From assembly GCF_001922985.1 (NCBI RefSeq), contig NZ_MRUH01000164.1:62001-126000 (forward strand): 64,000 nucleotides of DNA, given 5' to 3'. Below, piece by piece: positions 56,657-64,000 of the stretch. The first letter of the stretch is position 1; each line of letters starts with the position of its first letter. This stretch comes from Teredinibacter waterburyi (lineage in GTDB: Bacteria; Pseudomonadota; Gammaproteobacteria; Pseudomonadales; Cellvibrionaceae). The translations under genes were made by a program, and so were the position numbers. Below the pieces are notes generated by a model that was not told where the DNA came from, made no database searches, and saw only the letters and a program-made list of their open reading frames with translations.

Positions 56657-59101
56657 CTAACCTGCGAGTTTTTGCGTTAGATTATTGACATCCGGCAGTC
56701 GCTGAATAGCTGCTTTTGCGCTATCAAATTCGCCTCCGGACAATTTAACAATTCCGCTAACATCTAGTATTAGCGCTACGGTTCCATCACCTAGAATGGT
56801 GGCTCCAGATACGCCTTCCACACGTTTATAATTTTGCTCCAAACTTTTTATAACTACCTGTTGCTGTGCCAACAACTCATCGACCACCACGCCAACTTTA
56901 TCGCCATCGTATTCGACTACAACTAACAGTGATTTTTCCGGATCTTGTGCATCCGGCTCTAAATTAAACGTTTTGTATAAAGCAACAATTGGCACATAAT
57001 CTTCTCGCAGTTTAAATACGTCACAACCGTTACCAACTTTACTCACCAGTTCTCGCTTACATTGCAACGACTCGACAATAGAAACCAGTGGGAAAATATA
57101 GGTATTGTTACCCACACGCACTAGCTGTCCGTCAAGTATGGCTAAAGTTAAGGGTAACCGAATGGTTATCTGCGAGCCTTTGTCTGGCTGCGAGGTTATT
57201 TCGACGGCACCATTTAAGGCTTGTATATTACGCTTTACGACGTCCATACCAACGCCCCGACCAGAGAGATCACTCACCTGCTGAGCTGTCGAAAATCCCG
57301 GCTGGAAGATTAAATCAAAAGCCTGCTCATCGGAGAGTGTCGTCGCCTCCACTTCCGTAATAATATTTTTCTCAATGGCCTTGGCCACAATAAGGTCTTT
57401 ATCTAGTCCTTTTCCATCGTCTGAAATTTCAATCACCACATTGCCACCTTGATGGTAGGCATTAAGGGTAATAGTACCAACGGCAGATTTCCCCTTTGCC
57501 AAACGCTCACTGGGCAGCTCGATGCCGTGATCAATTGCGTTGCGAACAAGATGCACTAAGGGGTCGCCAATTTTTTCCATTACTGTTTTATCAAGTTCAG
57601 TATTTTCACCATGCATTTCCAAATGCAGTTCCTTGCCAAGCGCTTGACCTAAATCACGCACCATTCGAGGAAATCGGCTAAAGGTAAAGCTGATTGGCAG
57701 CATGCGAATACGCATAACACTTTCTTGCAGCTCACGGGTGTTTTGCTCTAACTGCCCCAAGCCCGCTAACAGCTGCGGCAGTCGCTCAAGATCGAATTCG
57801 CCACCCAACTGGCCGAGCATAGATTGAGTAATAACCAGTTCCCCAACCATATTGATTAGGTTGTCAATTTTATCGATACCAACTCGTATCGAGCTCGATT
57901 CTGTTGCACTTTTTTTGTTTGGTTGCTTACTGGATTGAGTATCACTTTTTAATGCGGAAAGCTGACCTTCATGGGCAGCAACACTTGCAACATTGCTGTC
58001 GTTTAGCGCAGAACTACTAGCTAACGCAACTGCGCTCAAATTTTCGGCATCCGTCTGATCGGATAGCGTTAGATTTTCAACAAGAATCTTTGCCTCGTCT
58101 TCCACCCATTCAAAAATATCTCGAATATCAGCGTCGGTTACGGTGTTGGAATACAGCTCCAACTGCCATTTCAGATAACAACATTCATGGTCCATTAGCG
58201 CTAGTGACGGGAGGTCAGCTAGATTCGACACCACCTTTAGCTCGCCAAAATCTTGCAACGCTGAAAACATTTTTACGGGGTCATTGCCGGTACGTAAAAT
58301 ACCGTTCTCAGGCTGAAATGTTATTCGCCAATGGTCTAGGCTATCCGCCTGTTTAATATAGAGTTCACAGTCATCAGCAACCCACTCGAAGATTTCTTCA
58401 ATCGCACCTCTTGCTGCGGATGTCTCCAGTTCAATATGCCAACGCAAATAGCAACGCTCAGCATCTAGCGACGAGAGGTTCGGAAGGTCAGCCGTACAAT
58501 CGACTTTAAGCAACCGCCCCAATCCTTCTAGCTCACGAATTATACGTACCGCATCATTGCCACTTTTCAACATTTCTAAATTTGGAATAAATTCTATATT
58601 CCAGTTATGGAGGCTATTTCTATTCGCTTTGGTAGGTTGTAGATGCTCACTGGAAGTCATTTCACTTGGGTGATGTTCGTCACTGACTAAACTGCCGCTC
58701 GAGACTTGGCTTTTATGACTTAGCATTTCCGCGAACTGTAGCTTCAACGATTTTGACAGAGGCGTTTCCGATGGCTGCTCGGCCTGAATAAGAGAGAGCA
58801 TTTCACGCATGCAATCGACCGCCAGCAAACAGCGATTTACATCTTCGCTATCGATGGCTCGCTGTCGCTCACGAACCTGATCCAATATGGTTTCTAAATC
58901 ATGGGTAAATTCGGCGACGGCAGTAAACCCAAACGTCGCACTACCACCTTTTATTGAATGGGCAGCTCTAAAAATTGTATTAATGGTTTCACTATCGAGG
59001 TCCTCTGGATTGAGATCCATTAACGCGGTTTCCATTACATCCAGACCTTCGAAGCTTTCTTCAAAGAAAATCTGGTGAAATTGGGAAAGATCAATACTCA
59101 T
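56657..59101 (-). CDS. cheA2: Chemotaxis histidine kinase CheA of the second system
   Basis: An 814-residue CheA. The P1 Hpt domain has phospho-His48 in FRAAHSIKGG. Two tandem copies of an alpha/beta domain of about 83 residues follow (165-247 and 256-339), each containing GNDxV, ADLPxLSSLD-like and CYLxWxxEL, then EIFEWVxD. The P3 domain starts near IRVGIDKIDNLINMVGELV. The P4 ATPase domain shows LVRNAIDHGIE, and P5 is CheW-like. The duplicated domain stands where P2 normally binds CheY/CheB. The gene is preceded by cheY2 (96-bp gap) and followed by cheW2. Confidence 0.95.
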   Translation of the reverse strand: MSIDLSQFHQIFFEESFEGLDVMETALMDLNPEDLDSETINTIFRAAHSIKGGSATFGFTAVAEFTHDLETILDQVRERQRAIDSEDVNRCLLAVDCMREMLSLIQAEQPSETPLSKSLKLQFAEMLSHKSQVSSGSLVSDEHHPSEMTSSEHLQPTKANRNSLHNWNIEFIPNLEMLKSGNDAVRIIRELEGLGRLLKVDCTADLPNLSSLDAERCYLRWHIELETSAARGAIEEIFEWVADDCELYIKQADSLDHWRITFQPENGILRTGNDPVKMFSALQDFGELKVVSNLADLPSLALMDHECCYLKWQLELYSNTVTDADIRDIFEWVEDEAKILVENLTLSDQTDAENLSAVALASSSALNDSNVASVAAHEGQLSALKSDTQSSKQPNKKSATESSSIRVGIDKIDNLINMVGELVITQSMLGQLGGEFDLERLPQLLAGLGQLEQNTRELQESVMRIRMLPISFTFSRFPRMVRDLGQALGKELHLEMHGENTELDKTVMEKIGDPLVHLVRNAIDHGIELPSERLAKGKSAVGTITLNAYHQGGNVVIEISDDGKGLDKDLIVAKAIEKNIITEVEATTLSDEQAFDLIFQPGFSTAQQVSDLSGRGVGMDVVKRNIQALNGAVEITSQPDKGSQITIRLPLTLAILDGQLVRVGNNTYIFPLVSIVESLQCKRELVSKVGNGCDVFKLREDYVPIVALYKTFNLEPDAQDPEKSLLVVVEYDGDKVGVVVDELLAQQQVVIKSLEQNYKRVEGVSGATILGDGTVALILDVSGIVKLSGGEFDSAKAAIQRLPDVNNLTQKLAG
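58085..58609 (-). repeat. Tandem domain duplication in CheA2
   Basis: Two protein segments of about 83 residues repeat head to tail between the Hpt domain and P3. Shared residues include LxxGNDxV near the start and CYLxWxxEL with a closing EIFEWVxD (or DIFEWVED). Conservation is at the amino-acid level only. Confidence 0.8.
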
Positions 59102-59197
59102 AGTATTTCGCTAGTTAATAAATTCAATTTCTGGAAAACGGCAAAATCGGCACTATCGAGCAGTTCCATTACAAACTCATTAGCGCGACAGCACTGA

Positions 59198-59560
59198 TTA
59201 AAGCACCTTACCAATCGTGGCTAGTAGCTGTTCTGGATTAAAGGGTTTAACGATCCATCCCGTTGCTCCCGCCGCTTTACCTTCAGTTTTTTTGTCTACA
59301 CCAGACTCGGTGGTCAGCATTAATATCGGCGTAAACTTATAGGCCTGTAGCTGGCGCAATTCTTTAATTAGTGTAATGCCATCCATATTCGGCATATTAA
59401 TATCTGAAAGAACAAGATCTACGTCGCTCTCAGACTTGGCGAGAGCTAAGGCTTCGACGCCATCGGCGGCTTCAATTACGCTATGACCTGCACCTTTTAA
59501 AGTGAAACTAACCATCTGTCGCATGGATGACGAATCATCAACTGCGAGTATTTTTGCCAT
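59198..59560 (-). CDS. cheY2: CheY response regulator of the second system
   Basis: A 120-residue receiver. Phosphoacceptor D53 lies in VLSDINMPNMDG, the acidic pair in AVDDSSSMRQM, and the conserved lysine in WIVKPFNPEQ. In P. aeruginosa cluster 2 cheY2 also precedes cheA2. It may act as a phosphate sink or regulate a non-flagellar target rather than the motor. It lies 42 bp after the small STAS gene. Confidence 0.94.
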   Translation of the reverse strand: MAKILAVDDSSSMRQMVSFTLKGAGHSVIEAADGVEALALAKSESDVDLVLSDINMPNMDGITLIKELRQLQAYKFTPILMLTTESGVDKKTEGKAAGATGWIVKPFNPEQLLATIGKVL

Positions 59561-59602
59561 AGAGATCTACTCCGGTAGATAGGGTAAGACGGTGTTTTGG
59601 TA

Positions 59603-59887
59603 TCAATGAATTCCGATCGTTTTATCAAGCCCAAGCAACGCTGCGGCCGAACAGAGTTTCTCTGAAGGGTGGTCCCAAGTAATGGCAATTTTCCGTTCCC
59701 GCGAGGCATGAATAAAAGCGACCAACAATTGAATACCGGCGGTATCGGCTCTAGCCACCGCATCACCTTGGAGCACGACTGCATCGCAATCCGTCTTGTC
59801 GACCAGTGCTTCAAACTGTTCGTGCAGACTGTTAATCGTGGCGATGGTCATATTTTCTGGAAGTCTAAAATCTATTCGGGAGGTCAT
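59603..59887 (-). CDS. STAS domain protein at the head of the second chemosensory operon
   Basis: A 94-residue single STAS domain. The loop that carries the phospho-Ser in anti-anti-sigma factors reads ARADTAGIQLLVAF, with threonine in place of serine. A good ribosome binding site, AAGGAGAAGG, precedes the ATG. It starts the operon STAS-cheY-cheA-cheW-receptor-cheR-cheD-cheB. Small STAS proteins head several chemosensory operons of this type, but their partner is not established. The nearest STAS kinase/phosphatase is HsbR at 48383-50134. Confidence 0.85.
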   Translation of the reverse strand: MTSRIDFRLPENMTIATINSLHEQFEALVDKTDCDAVVLQGDAVARADTAGIQLLVAFIHASRERKIAITWDHPSEKLCSAAALLGLDKTIGIH

Positions 59888-60190
59888 GGGCCTTCTCCTT
59901 TGGCAACAACACTCTTAAGATTACGTATTCATAAGTCTAGACATAGTTTTTAAAGTTGCGAGTAAAAGTTATGTGCAAGTTGGCGATAAAAAATCATTAC
60001 ACAATTCTAGATCTGTGGATCTGGATCTCCTTTAATACTCAAGTGCATTAAAAATAGAAGTTGTGCGTTTAAAGTAATAAAGAGGGATTGAAATAGTATT
60101 TTATGTGCCAACCAGAGGTTTCTCGGGCTGTTTAGCACCTTCATGGCCAGATTCTTTATGCGCCATAAATAGTGCTAGCCACAGCACACA
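59888..60190. other. Divergent regulatory region between the second Che operon and the orphan sensor
   Basis: This 303-bp region contains no gene. It must hold the promoter of the minus-strand STAS-cheY2 operon, which I could not locate, and that of the plus-strand sensor, for which a sigma-28 match is given separately. An isolated perfect TTGGCAC lies on the minus strand near 60106-60112 without a matching -12 element. Confidence 0.5.
59963..59989 (+). promoter_or_regulatory. Sigma-28 (FliA) type promoter upstream of the orphan sensor
   Basis: On the plus strand TAAAAGTT is followed after exactly 11 bases by GGCGATAA. The -10 half matches 7 of 8 and the -35 half 6 of 8 of TAAAGTTT-N11-GCCGATAA. 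It lies about 200 bp upstream of the sensor gene, leaving a long leader. It points to late-flagellar control by the FliA encoded at 33067-33807. Confidence 0.6.
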
Positions 60191-62023
60191 ATGCCTGCGA
60201 CAATTCCATTTCTAAACTCCTCTTCTGTTTACACACCTAATCCACGAATCGGATCTGACATGTTTGGTCACTCGAACAAACGTCTTCATATTGCTGCAAT
60301 CACACCGTTTCTTCAGGGTGATTATATGGGCGAAATCATTAACCATATCCGCCGCGCTTGTGCTCTCAAAGGGCATATGTTCACCGCTATACGCAGCAAT
60401 AGTTTTGGCAACTATCAGTTACCTGTCGGCTTCGACCGTTACGATGCCATTGTTCTTATCCGCAACGCCGCTAGCCCAAAGCTGATCGAATACGCTCAAG
60501 CTAAGGGGATAGCGGTAATCGCTGTGGCACACGATTACTTTCCGCTAGACGTACCCGTGGTGACCTGTGATAACGCACAAGGGGTGGAGCTGGCATACGA
60601 TTACCTGCAAACACAGGGGCACAAAGACCTCCTGTATATAGGTGACATCACCCAATATGATTTACGTAAACGCTACGAGCGTTTCGTCGAGTTAAGTAAG
60701 TGCGCAAGGCTTTCGAGTAAAACAGCCCAACTAATCTGCACTGACAACACGGTCTATAGCGGCGGTCTCGCTGCTGCGAATGAATATCTAGCGAAGCACT
60801 ACACGGCCAGCGGTATTATTTTTGGTGCTGGGCCCACCGCAATGGGTTTTATCAAACGCATGGAAGAGTCGGCTCCAGACCAATTGGAGAAACTCGATAT
60901 TGTTGCTTTTGATAATATTCGACTGATGCGAGTGCTTACACCGAGCACTCCCTTTATCGATCAAAACTTAGATATTCTTGGGCAACGCTGCGTTACCCTT
61001 GCAGAATCTATGGCCGAGTCCAACTCGCTGTCGGCGAGCAATTGCACCATCGCACCTACGCTATGCCTGCCAAATCAAGCAGAGCAAAGCGAGCTAGCGC
61101 AAGAAGTACACACCAGCTTTGATCGCCCACTGTTTGCCAATGACGAACAACCGCCCCCTTATCTCAAGGTTCTAAAAAATACCGACTACACCAGTGCCCT
61201 CTTAAACTGCGGTATTGATATCGCCCAAGCAATTGTCAATTCTGGGCTAGATGAATTGATGAGTGTCGTTCCGCTCTTTAGCGAATTTATGGAATACGGG
61301 TTTCTATCGCGCCTGTCGACAAACTCCGACGGTGAAGCGCAACTTCAAATCAAAAAAATATTTGAGCACGGTGTTACAACTACTACCAGTAACAATGACG
61401 TGAGTATGTGTTGCTCCCCAGATCTATTCCCACCCGTTGCCGCAACCTCTAAATTTACAGACGAACCCGATACGGCGGTACATTTTCCCGTCTTTAACGG
61501 GCTCAAACTCTGGGGCCTGCTGTCCATTTATGGCAAGCGAAATAGAACACAACACGGCGCTAGCTTCACCAGTTTTACCAGCTTTATGGATACCCTAACC
61601 TACGGCTATAGCCACAAATTAGAAATTGCCCAACTGCGTGAACAGCTACAAAAGACTGACACCGACGTCTCCCATTTTGGTCGTGGAGGTAATGACCAAG
61701 AACTACCCTGTTTCGAATGGGATCTGGAAAAAGGCGATGTACACTGGAGCGATAGTTCACTTGAACTACTGGGGTTTACCACTGAGTTAGAACGGCACAT
61801 TTACCGCAAGATGGAAATATTTGATCGCGTACACCCGGACGATGAGCCGCGTTTACGACGCGAACTTACCTCTAGTCTCGGGCAGCACAAAGCCTTAGTA
61901 ACCAACGCGCGATTAAAGAGTGCTGAGGGTGACTACCGTCATCTGAGTTTACAAGGTGAGATTTTAATGAAGGAAGATGATCGAGCAGTGCGTTACCGTT
62001 GCTGCCTGTCGATGACCAATTAA
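60191..62023 (+). CDS. Cytoplasmic LacI/periplasmic-binding-protein-fold and PAS sensor without output domain
   Basis: A 610-residue protein. Residues about 30-290 have the pattern of a type I periplasmic-binding-protein fold as in LacI-type regulators (KRLHIAAITPFLQGDYMGEI, YDAIVLIRNA, GHKDLLYIGD), but without a signal peptide or a DNA-binding helix-turn-helix. A helical, GAF-like middle (about 330-500) follows. The C-terminal PAS domain (about 520-607) shows FEWDLEKGDVHWSD and VHPDDEPRLRREL. Similar N-terminal regions occur in diguanylate cyclases, yet no GGDEF, EAL, kinase or MCP domain follows; the gene ends in a clean TAA after the PAS domain. It converges on fliJ with a 4-bp gap. Function unknown. 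Confidence 0.8.
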   Translation: MPATIPFLNSSSVYTPNPRIGSDMFGHSNKRLHIAAITPFLQGDYMGEIINHIRRACALKGHMFTAIRSNSFGNYQLPVGFDRYDAIVLIRNAASPKLIEYAQAKGIAVIAVAHDYFPLDVPVVTCDNAQGVELAYDYLQTQGHKDLLYIGDITQYDLRKRYERFVELSKCARLSSKTAQLICTDNTVYSGGLAAANEYLAKHYTASGIIFGAGPTAMGFIKRMEESAPDQLEKLDIVAFDNIRLMRVLTPSTPFIDQNLDILGQRCVTLAESMAESNSLSASNCTIAPTLCLPNQAEQSELAQEVHTSFDRPLFANDEQPPPYLKVLKNTDYTSALLNCGIDIAQAIVNSGLDELMSVVPLFSEFMEYGFLSRLSTNSDGEAQLQIKKIFEHGVTTTTSNNDVSMCCSPDLFPPVAATSKFTDEPDTAVHFPVFNGLKLWGLLSIYGKRNRTQHGASFTSFTSFMDTLTYGYSHKLEIAQLREQLQKTDTDVSHFGRGGNDQELPCFEWDLEKGDVHWSDSSLELLGFTTELERHIYRKMEIFDRVHPDDEPRLRRELTSSLGQHKALVTNARLKSAEGDYRHLSLQGEILMKEDDRAVRYRCCLSMTN

Positions 62024-62027
62024 CCGC

Positions 62028-62471
62028 TTAGCTATTTTGACTGGGCCTACTCGATACCCATTCGTCGAGCATCTTCTGTTCGAGCACATCCCGGTCACGT
62101 GCTTCTTCGATGCGATAGCGCGCGACCAAATCTTTTAATGAATTGTGTTTTAAGTGCCGCTTATGCCACTCGTTGCGACAAGCTTCCAGGGTGCGCTCGA
62201 CGGCTATGATCTGTTGCTTCTGCCCTTCTAACGCTATTGCAAGCCGCTGTAGAAAACTGCGTGTTTGTACCAGCTGAGCAACGCTACAAGTATTCATTTC
62301 AACGCTAAATCGGTTTTCATACTCGCCGTAATAATTTTCAAGTTCGGCAAGCTTAGTTTGTTCCTGCTGTAATTTAGCGCGTACAACCTGCAGTGTATTG
62401 GCACTTTCGTCCTCGGCTCGCTGCGCCAGATCAACCACCAACTTCATCCGCGCTGAGCGTAACTGCGCCAC
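62028..62471 (-). CDS. fliJ: Flagellar export chaperone FliJ
   Basis: A 147-residue, almost wholly coiled-coil protein with heptad-rich Glu/Gln/Leu content, matching FliJ. FliJ sits in the FliI hexamer and links ATP hydrolysis to the export gate. It starts 2 bp after the fliI stop. Its 3' end nearly touches the convergent sensor gene. Confidence 0.9.
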   Translation of the reverse strand: MAQLRSARMKLVVDLAQRAEDESANTLQVVRAKLQQEQTKLAELENYYGEYENRFSVEMNTCSVAQLVQTRSFLQRLAIALEGQKQQIIAVERTLEACRNEWHKRHLKHNSLKDLVARYRIEEARDRDVLEQKMLDEWVSSRPSQNS

Positions 62472-62473
62472 GC

Positions 62474-63925
62474 CTAGTGTCTACCGGTTAATGGGCCGCT
62501 AGCCGTCGCCTGCGGCTGTGCGGTATTGTTCATATTGGGCTTTGGCTGTATTCCCGCAGTGGACGACTGATTCGTTAAGGTGGGCAAAATTAGCGTTTCG
62601 AGCGATGCTAAACTTTCTAAATAGGGCGCAGCTTCTCCAATGTTTTGGCAAACATAATTAACAAGCTCTGGCTTTTTATCGATTGCCATATCGATTTCGG
62701 CATCATTACCACGTGCGTAGGCACCAATTGCAATAAGATCTTTATTCGCCTTATAGCGCGCGAGCAGCTGTTTAAATTTTTGCGCCTGCTGCATTTGTGC
62801 CGGCGACGACACGTTAGGCATTACGCGACTTATCGATGCCTCCACGTCAATTGCGGGATAAATTCCCTCCTCCGCGAGTTGCCGCGACAACACAATGTGA
62901 CCATCTAAAATAGCTCGTGATGCATCCGCTACTGGGTCCTGTAGATCGTCGCCTTCAGTTAACACCGTGTAGAACGCGGTAATTGAACCACCACCTTCGT
63001 CACCATTGCCTGCGCGCTCCACCAAATCGGGAATTTTCGAAAACACCGACGGAGGATAACCCTTAGTTGCTGGCGGCTCGCCAATTGCCAACGATATTTC
63101 CCGCTGCGCCTGTGCGAATCGCGTAAGCGAATCCATTAGTAACAGCACGTCTTTGCCTTGATCGCGAAAATGTTCGGCGATACGAGTGGACAATTGTGCG
63201 GCGCGCAACCGCATAAGTGGCGCTTCATCGGCAGGTGCGGCAACCACTATGGCTTTTTTTAAACCTTCTTCGCCGAGAATATGGTCGACAAATTCTTTAA
63301 CTTCGCGGCCACGTTCACCAATCAAACCTACCACTACAATATCGGCAGTGGTGAACCTCGTCATCATCCCCATTAGTACACTTTTACCAACACCACTACC
63401 AGCAAACAAACCAATACGCTGACCCTTGCCAACGGTTAATAAGCCGTTAATTGCGCGAATACCAACATCCAAAGGCTCGCTAATGGGGTGGCGCTGCAGT
63501 GGGTTTATGACGCTGGGTTCCAAATCAACTTTAGTATCATCGGTTACGGTTCCCTTGCCATCTAACGGTTGACCAAGGCCATTTACAATACGGCCTTTTA
63601 AATGGTCACCCATCGCCAAATTTTTGTGAGACTCTACTGGAATAACGCGCGCGCCGGGGCGCAAACCTTCGACTTTTTGCACCGGCATTAAAAATGTTTT
63701 TTCGTTGTGGAAGCCAACTACTTCAGCTTCTATTTCCTTGTCGCCGCTCACCACTACCCGACACTGGCGACCAACCGACACATTGAGGCCAACAGCTTCA
63801 AGGGTTAGCCCCACCATTCGGGTTAGGCGACCACTGGCATTCACACTGGAGGAAACGAAATCATACTGTCGATACTTTTGCATTCTATCGAGTAACGATG
63901 GTCCAGTGTTGTGTGGAGTCGTCAT
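62474..63925 (-). CDS. fliI: Flagellar export ATPase FliI
   Basis: A 483-residue F1-beta-like ATPase that drives flagellar protein export. Walker A is [15 protein letters not shown], Walker B is the [11 protein letters not shown] region, and the type III ATPase signature is [16 protein letters not shown]. The C-terminal 35 residues are Asn/Gln/Thr-rich beyond the family core. Its ATG overlaps the stop of the preceding frame (ATGA), which is probably fliH. Confidence 0.96.
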   Translation of the reverse strand: MTTPHNTGPSLLDRMQKYRQYDFVSSSVNASGRLTRMVGLTLEAVGLNVSVGRQCRVVVSGDKEIEAEVVGFHNEKTFLMPVQKVEGLRPGARVIPVESHKNLAMGDHLKGRIVNGLGQPLDGKGTVTDDTKVDLEPSVINPLQRHPISEPLDVGIRAINGLLTVGKGQRIGLFAGSGVGKSVLMGMMTRFTTADIVVVGLIGERGREVKEFVDHILGEEGLKKAIVVAAPADEAPLMRLRAAQLSTRIAEHFRDQGKDVLLLMDSLTRFAQAQREISLAIGEPPATKGYPPSVFSKIPDLVERAGNGDEGGGSITAFYTVLTEGDDLQDPVADASRAILDGHIVLSRQLAEEGIYPAIDVEASISRVMPNVSSPAQMQQAQKFKQLLARYKANKDLIAIGAYARGNDAEIDMAIDKKPELVNYVCQNIGEAAPYLESLASLETLILPTLTNQSSTAGIQPKPNMNNTAQPQATASGPLTGRH

Positions 63926-63999
63926 TGTCTTGGCTCAATATCGTGTTGCGATGTGCCTATCGGGTCGATAGGTGAATCAGTTTCCTCGGCAGTGCTGAC
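63922..63999 (-). CDS. fliH: Probable 3' end of fliH (partial)
   Basis: An open frame on the minus strand enters from the window edge and ends in a TGA that overlaps the fliI start by 4 bp (ATGA). The visible 25 residues are acidic and polar ([15 protein letters not shown]...). FliH is the usual gene before fliI, and its C-terminal tail is often variable. Too little is present for a family match, so the name rests on position. Confidence 0.55.
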   Translation of the reverse strand, partial: VSTAEETDSPIDPIGTSQHDIEPRQ

Positions 64000-64000
64000 A

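Noticed and set aside
60098-60112. TTGGCACATAAAATAC on the minus strand as a sigma-54 promoter for the STAS-cheY2 operon
   Set aside because: The -24 half is perfect, but there is no TTGC at the required -12 position and the site is over 200 bp from the gene.

Overview
The window looks like a chromosomal segment of a free-living, polarly flagellated marine-type gammaproteobacterium. The likely relatives are the Cellvibrionaceae (Saccharophagus/Teredinibacter-like) or a neighbouring lineage related to Pseudomonas. This placement rests on gene content (fused tyrA-aroA next to pheA and gyrA, mtaD-ubiG-mupP-yciK, FlhF/FleN, ParC/ParP, MotC/MotD and the HptB-HsbR-HsbA module), moderate GC and the absence of enteric gene orders. 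No tRNA, rRNA, insertion sequence, prophage or CRISPR array was recognised. Coding density is high, and most genes lie on the minus strand.

Positions 1-18254 (minus strand) hold housekeeping genes. In transcription order they are gyrA, pheA, tyrA-aroA fusion, cysD, cysN, a small ComEA-like protein, pyrF, cmk, lapA, lapB, rpsA, ihfB, manC and a WecA-type sugar-1-phosphate transferase. They cover DNA topology, aromatic amino acids, sulfate activation, pyrimidines, LPS homeostasis, translation and surface polysaccharide precursors. Positions 18558-22325 (plus strand) carry mtaD, ubiG, mupP and yciK.

Positions 22306-45942 (minus strand) form a motility block. Reading from high to low coordinates it runs fliL-M-N-O-P-Q-R, flhB, [an inverted exported transglutaminase-like/TPR gene], flhA, flhF, fleN, fliA, cheY, cheZ, cheA, cheB, motC, motD, parC, parP, cheW, a DUF2802-type protein and a lipoprotein. 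It encodes the flagellar export gate and C-ring, polar placement control, sigma-28, the main chemotaxis array with its ParC/ParP polar anchor, and a second stator.

Positions 46215-64000 continue the flagellar locus: fliK, then hptB-hsbR-hsbA, then a complete second chemosensory operon, then fliJ-fliI-fliH. The second operon is STAS, cheY, cheA, cheW, a soluble multi-PAS receptor, cheR, cheD and cheB, and its order matches the Pseudomonas aeruginosa Che2 cluster. A divergent plus-strand gene (60191-62023) encodes a cytoplasmic periplasmic-binding-protein-fold plus PAS sensor with no recognisable output domain, and a sigma-28-like promoter lies upstream of it. Two clear sigma-54-type promoters precede fliK and fliL, with a strong bidirectional terminator between those genes.

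The most unusual elements are the orphan sensor, the inverted transglutaminase-like/TPR gene between flhA and flhB, a four-copy acidic peptide repeat in the first CheA, and the insertion of the second Che system between fliJ and fliK. Functions are inferred from sequence motifs and context read by eye; no database search was run.
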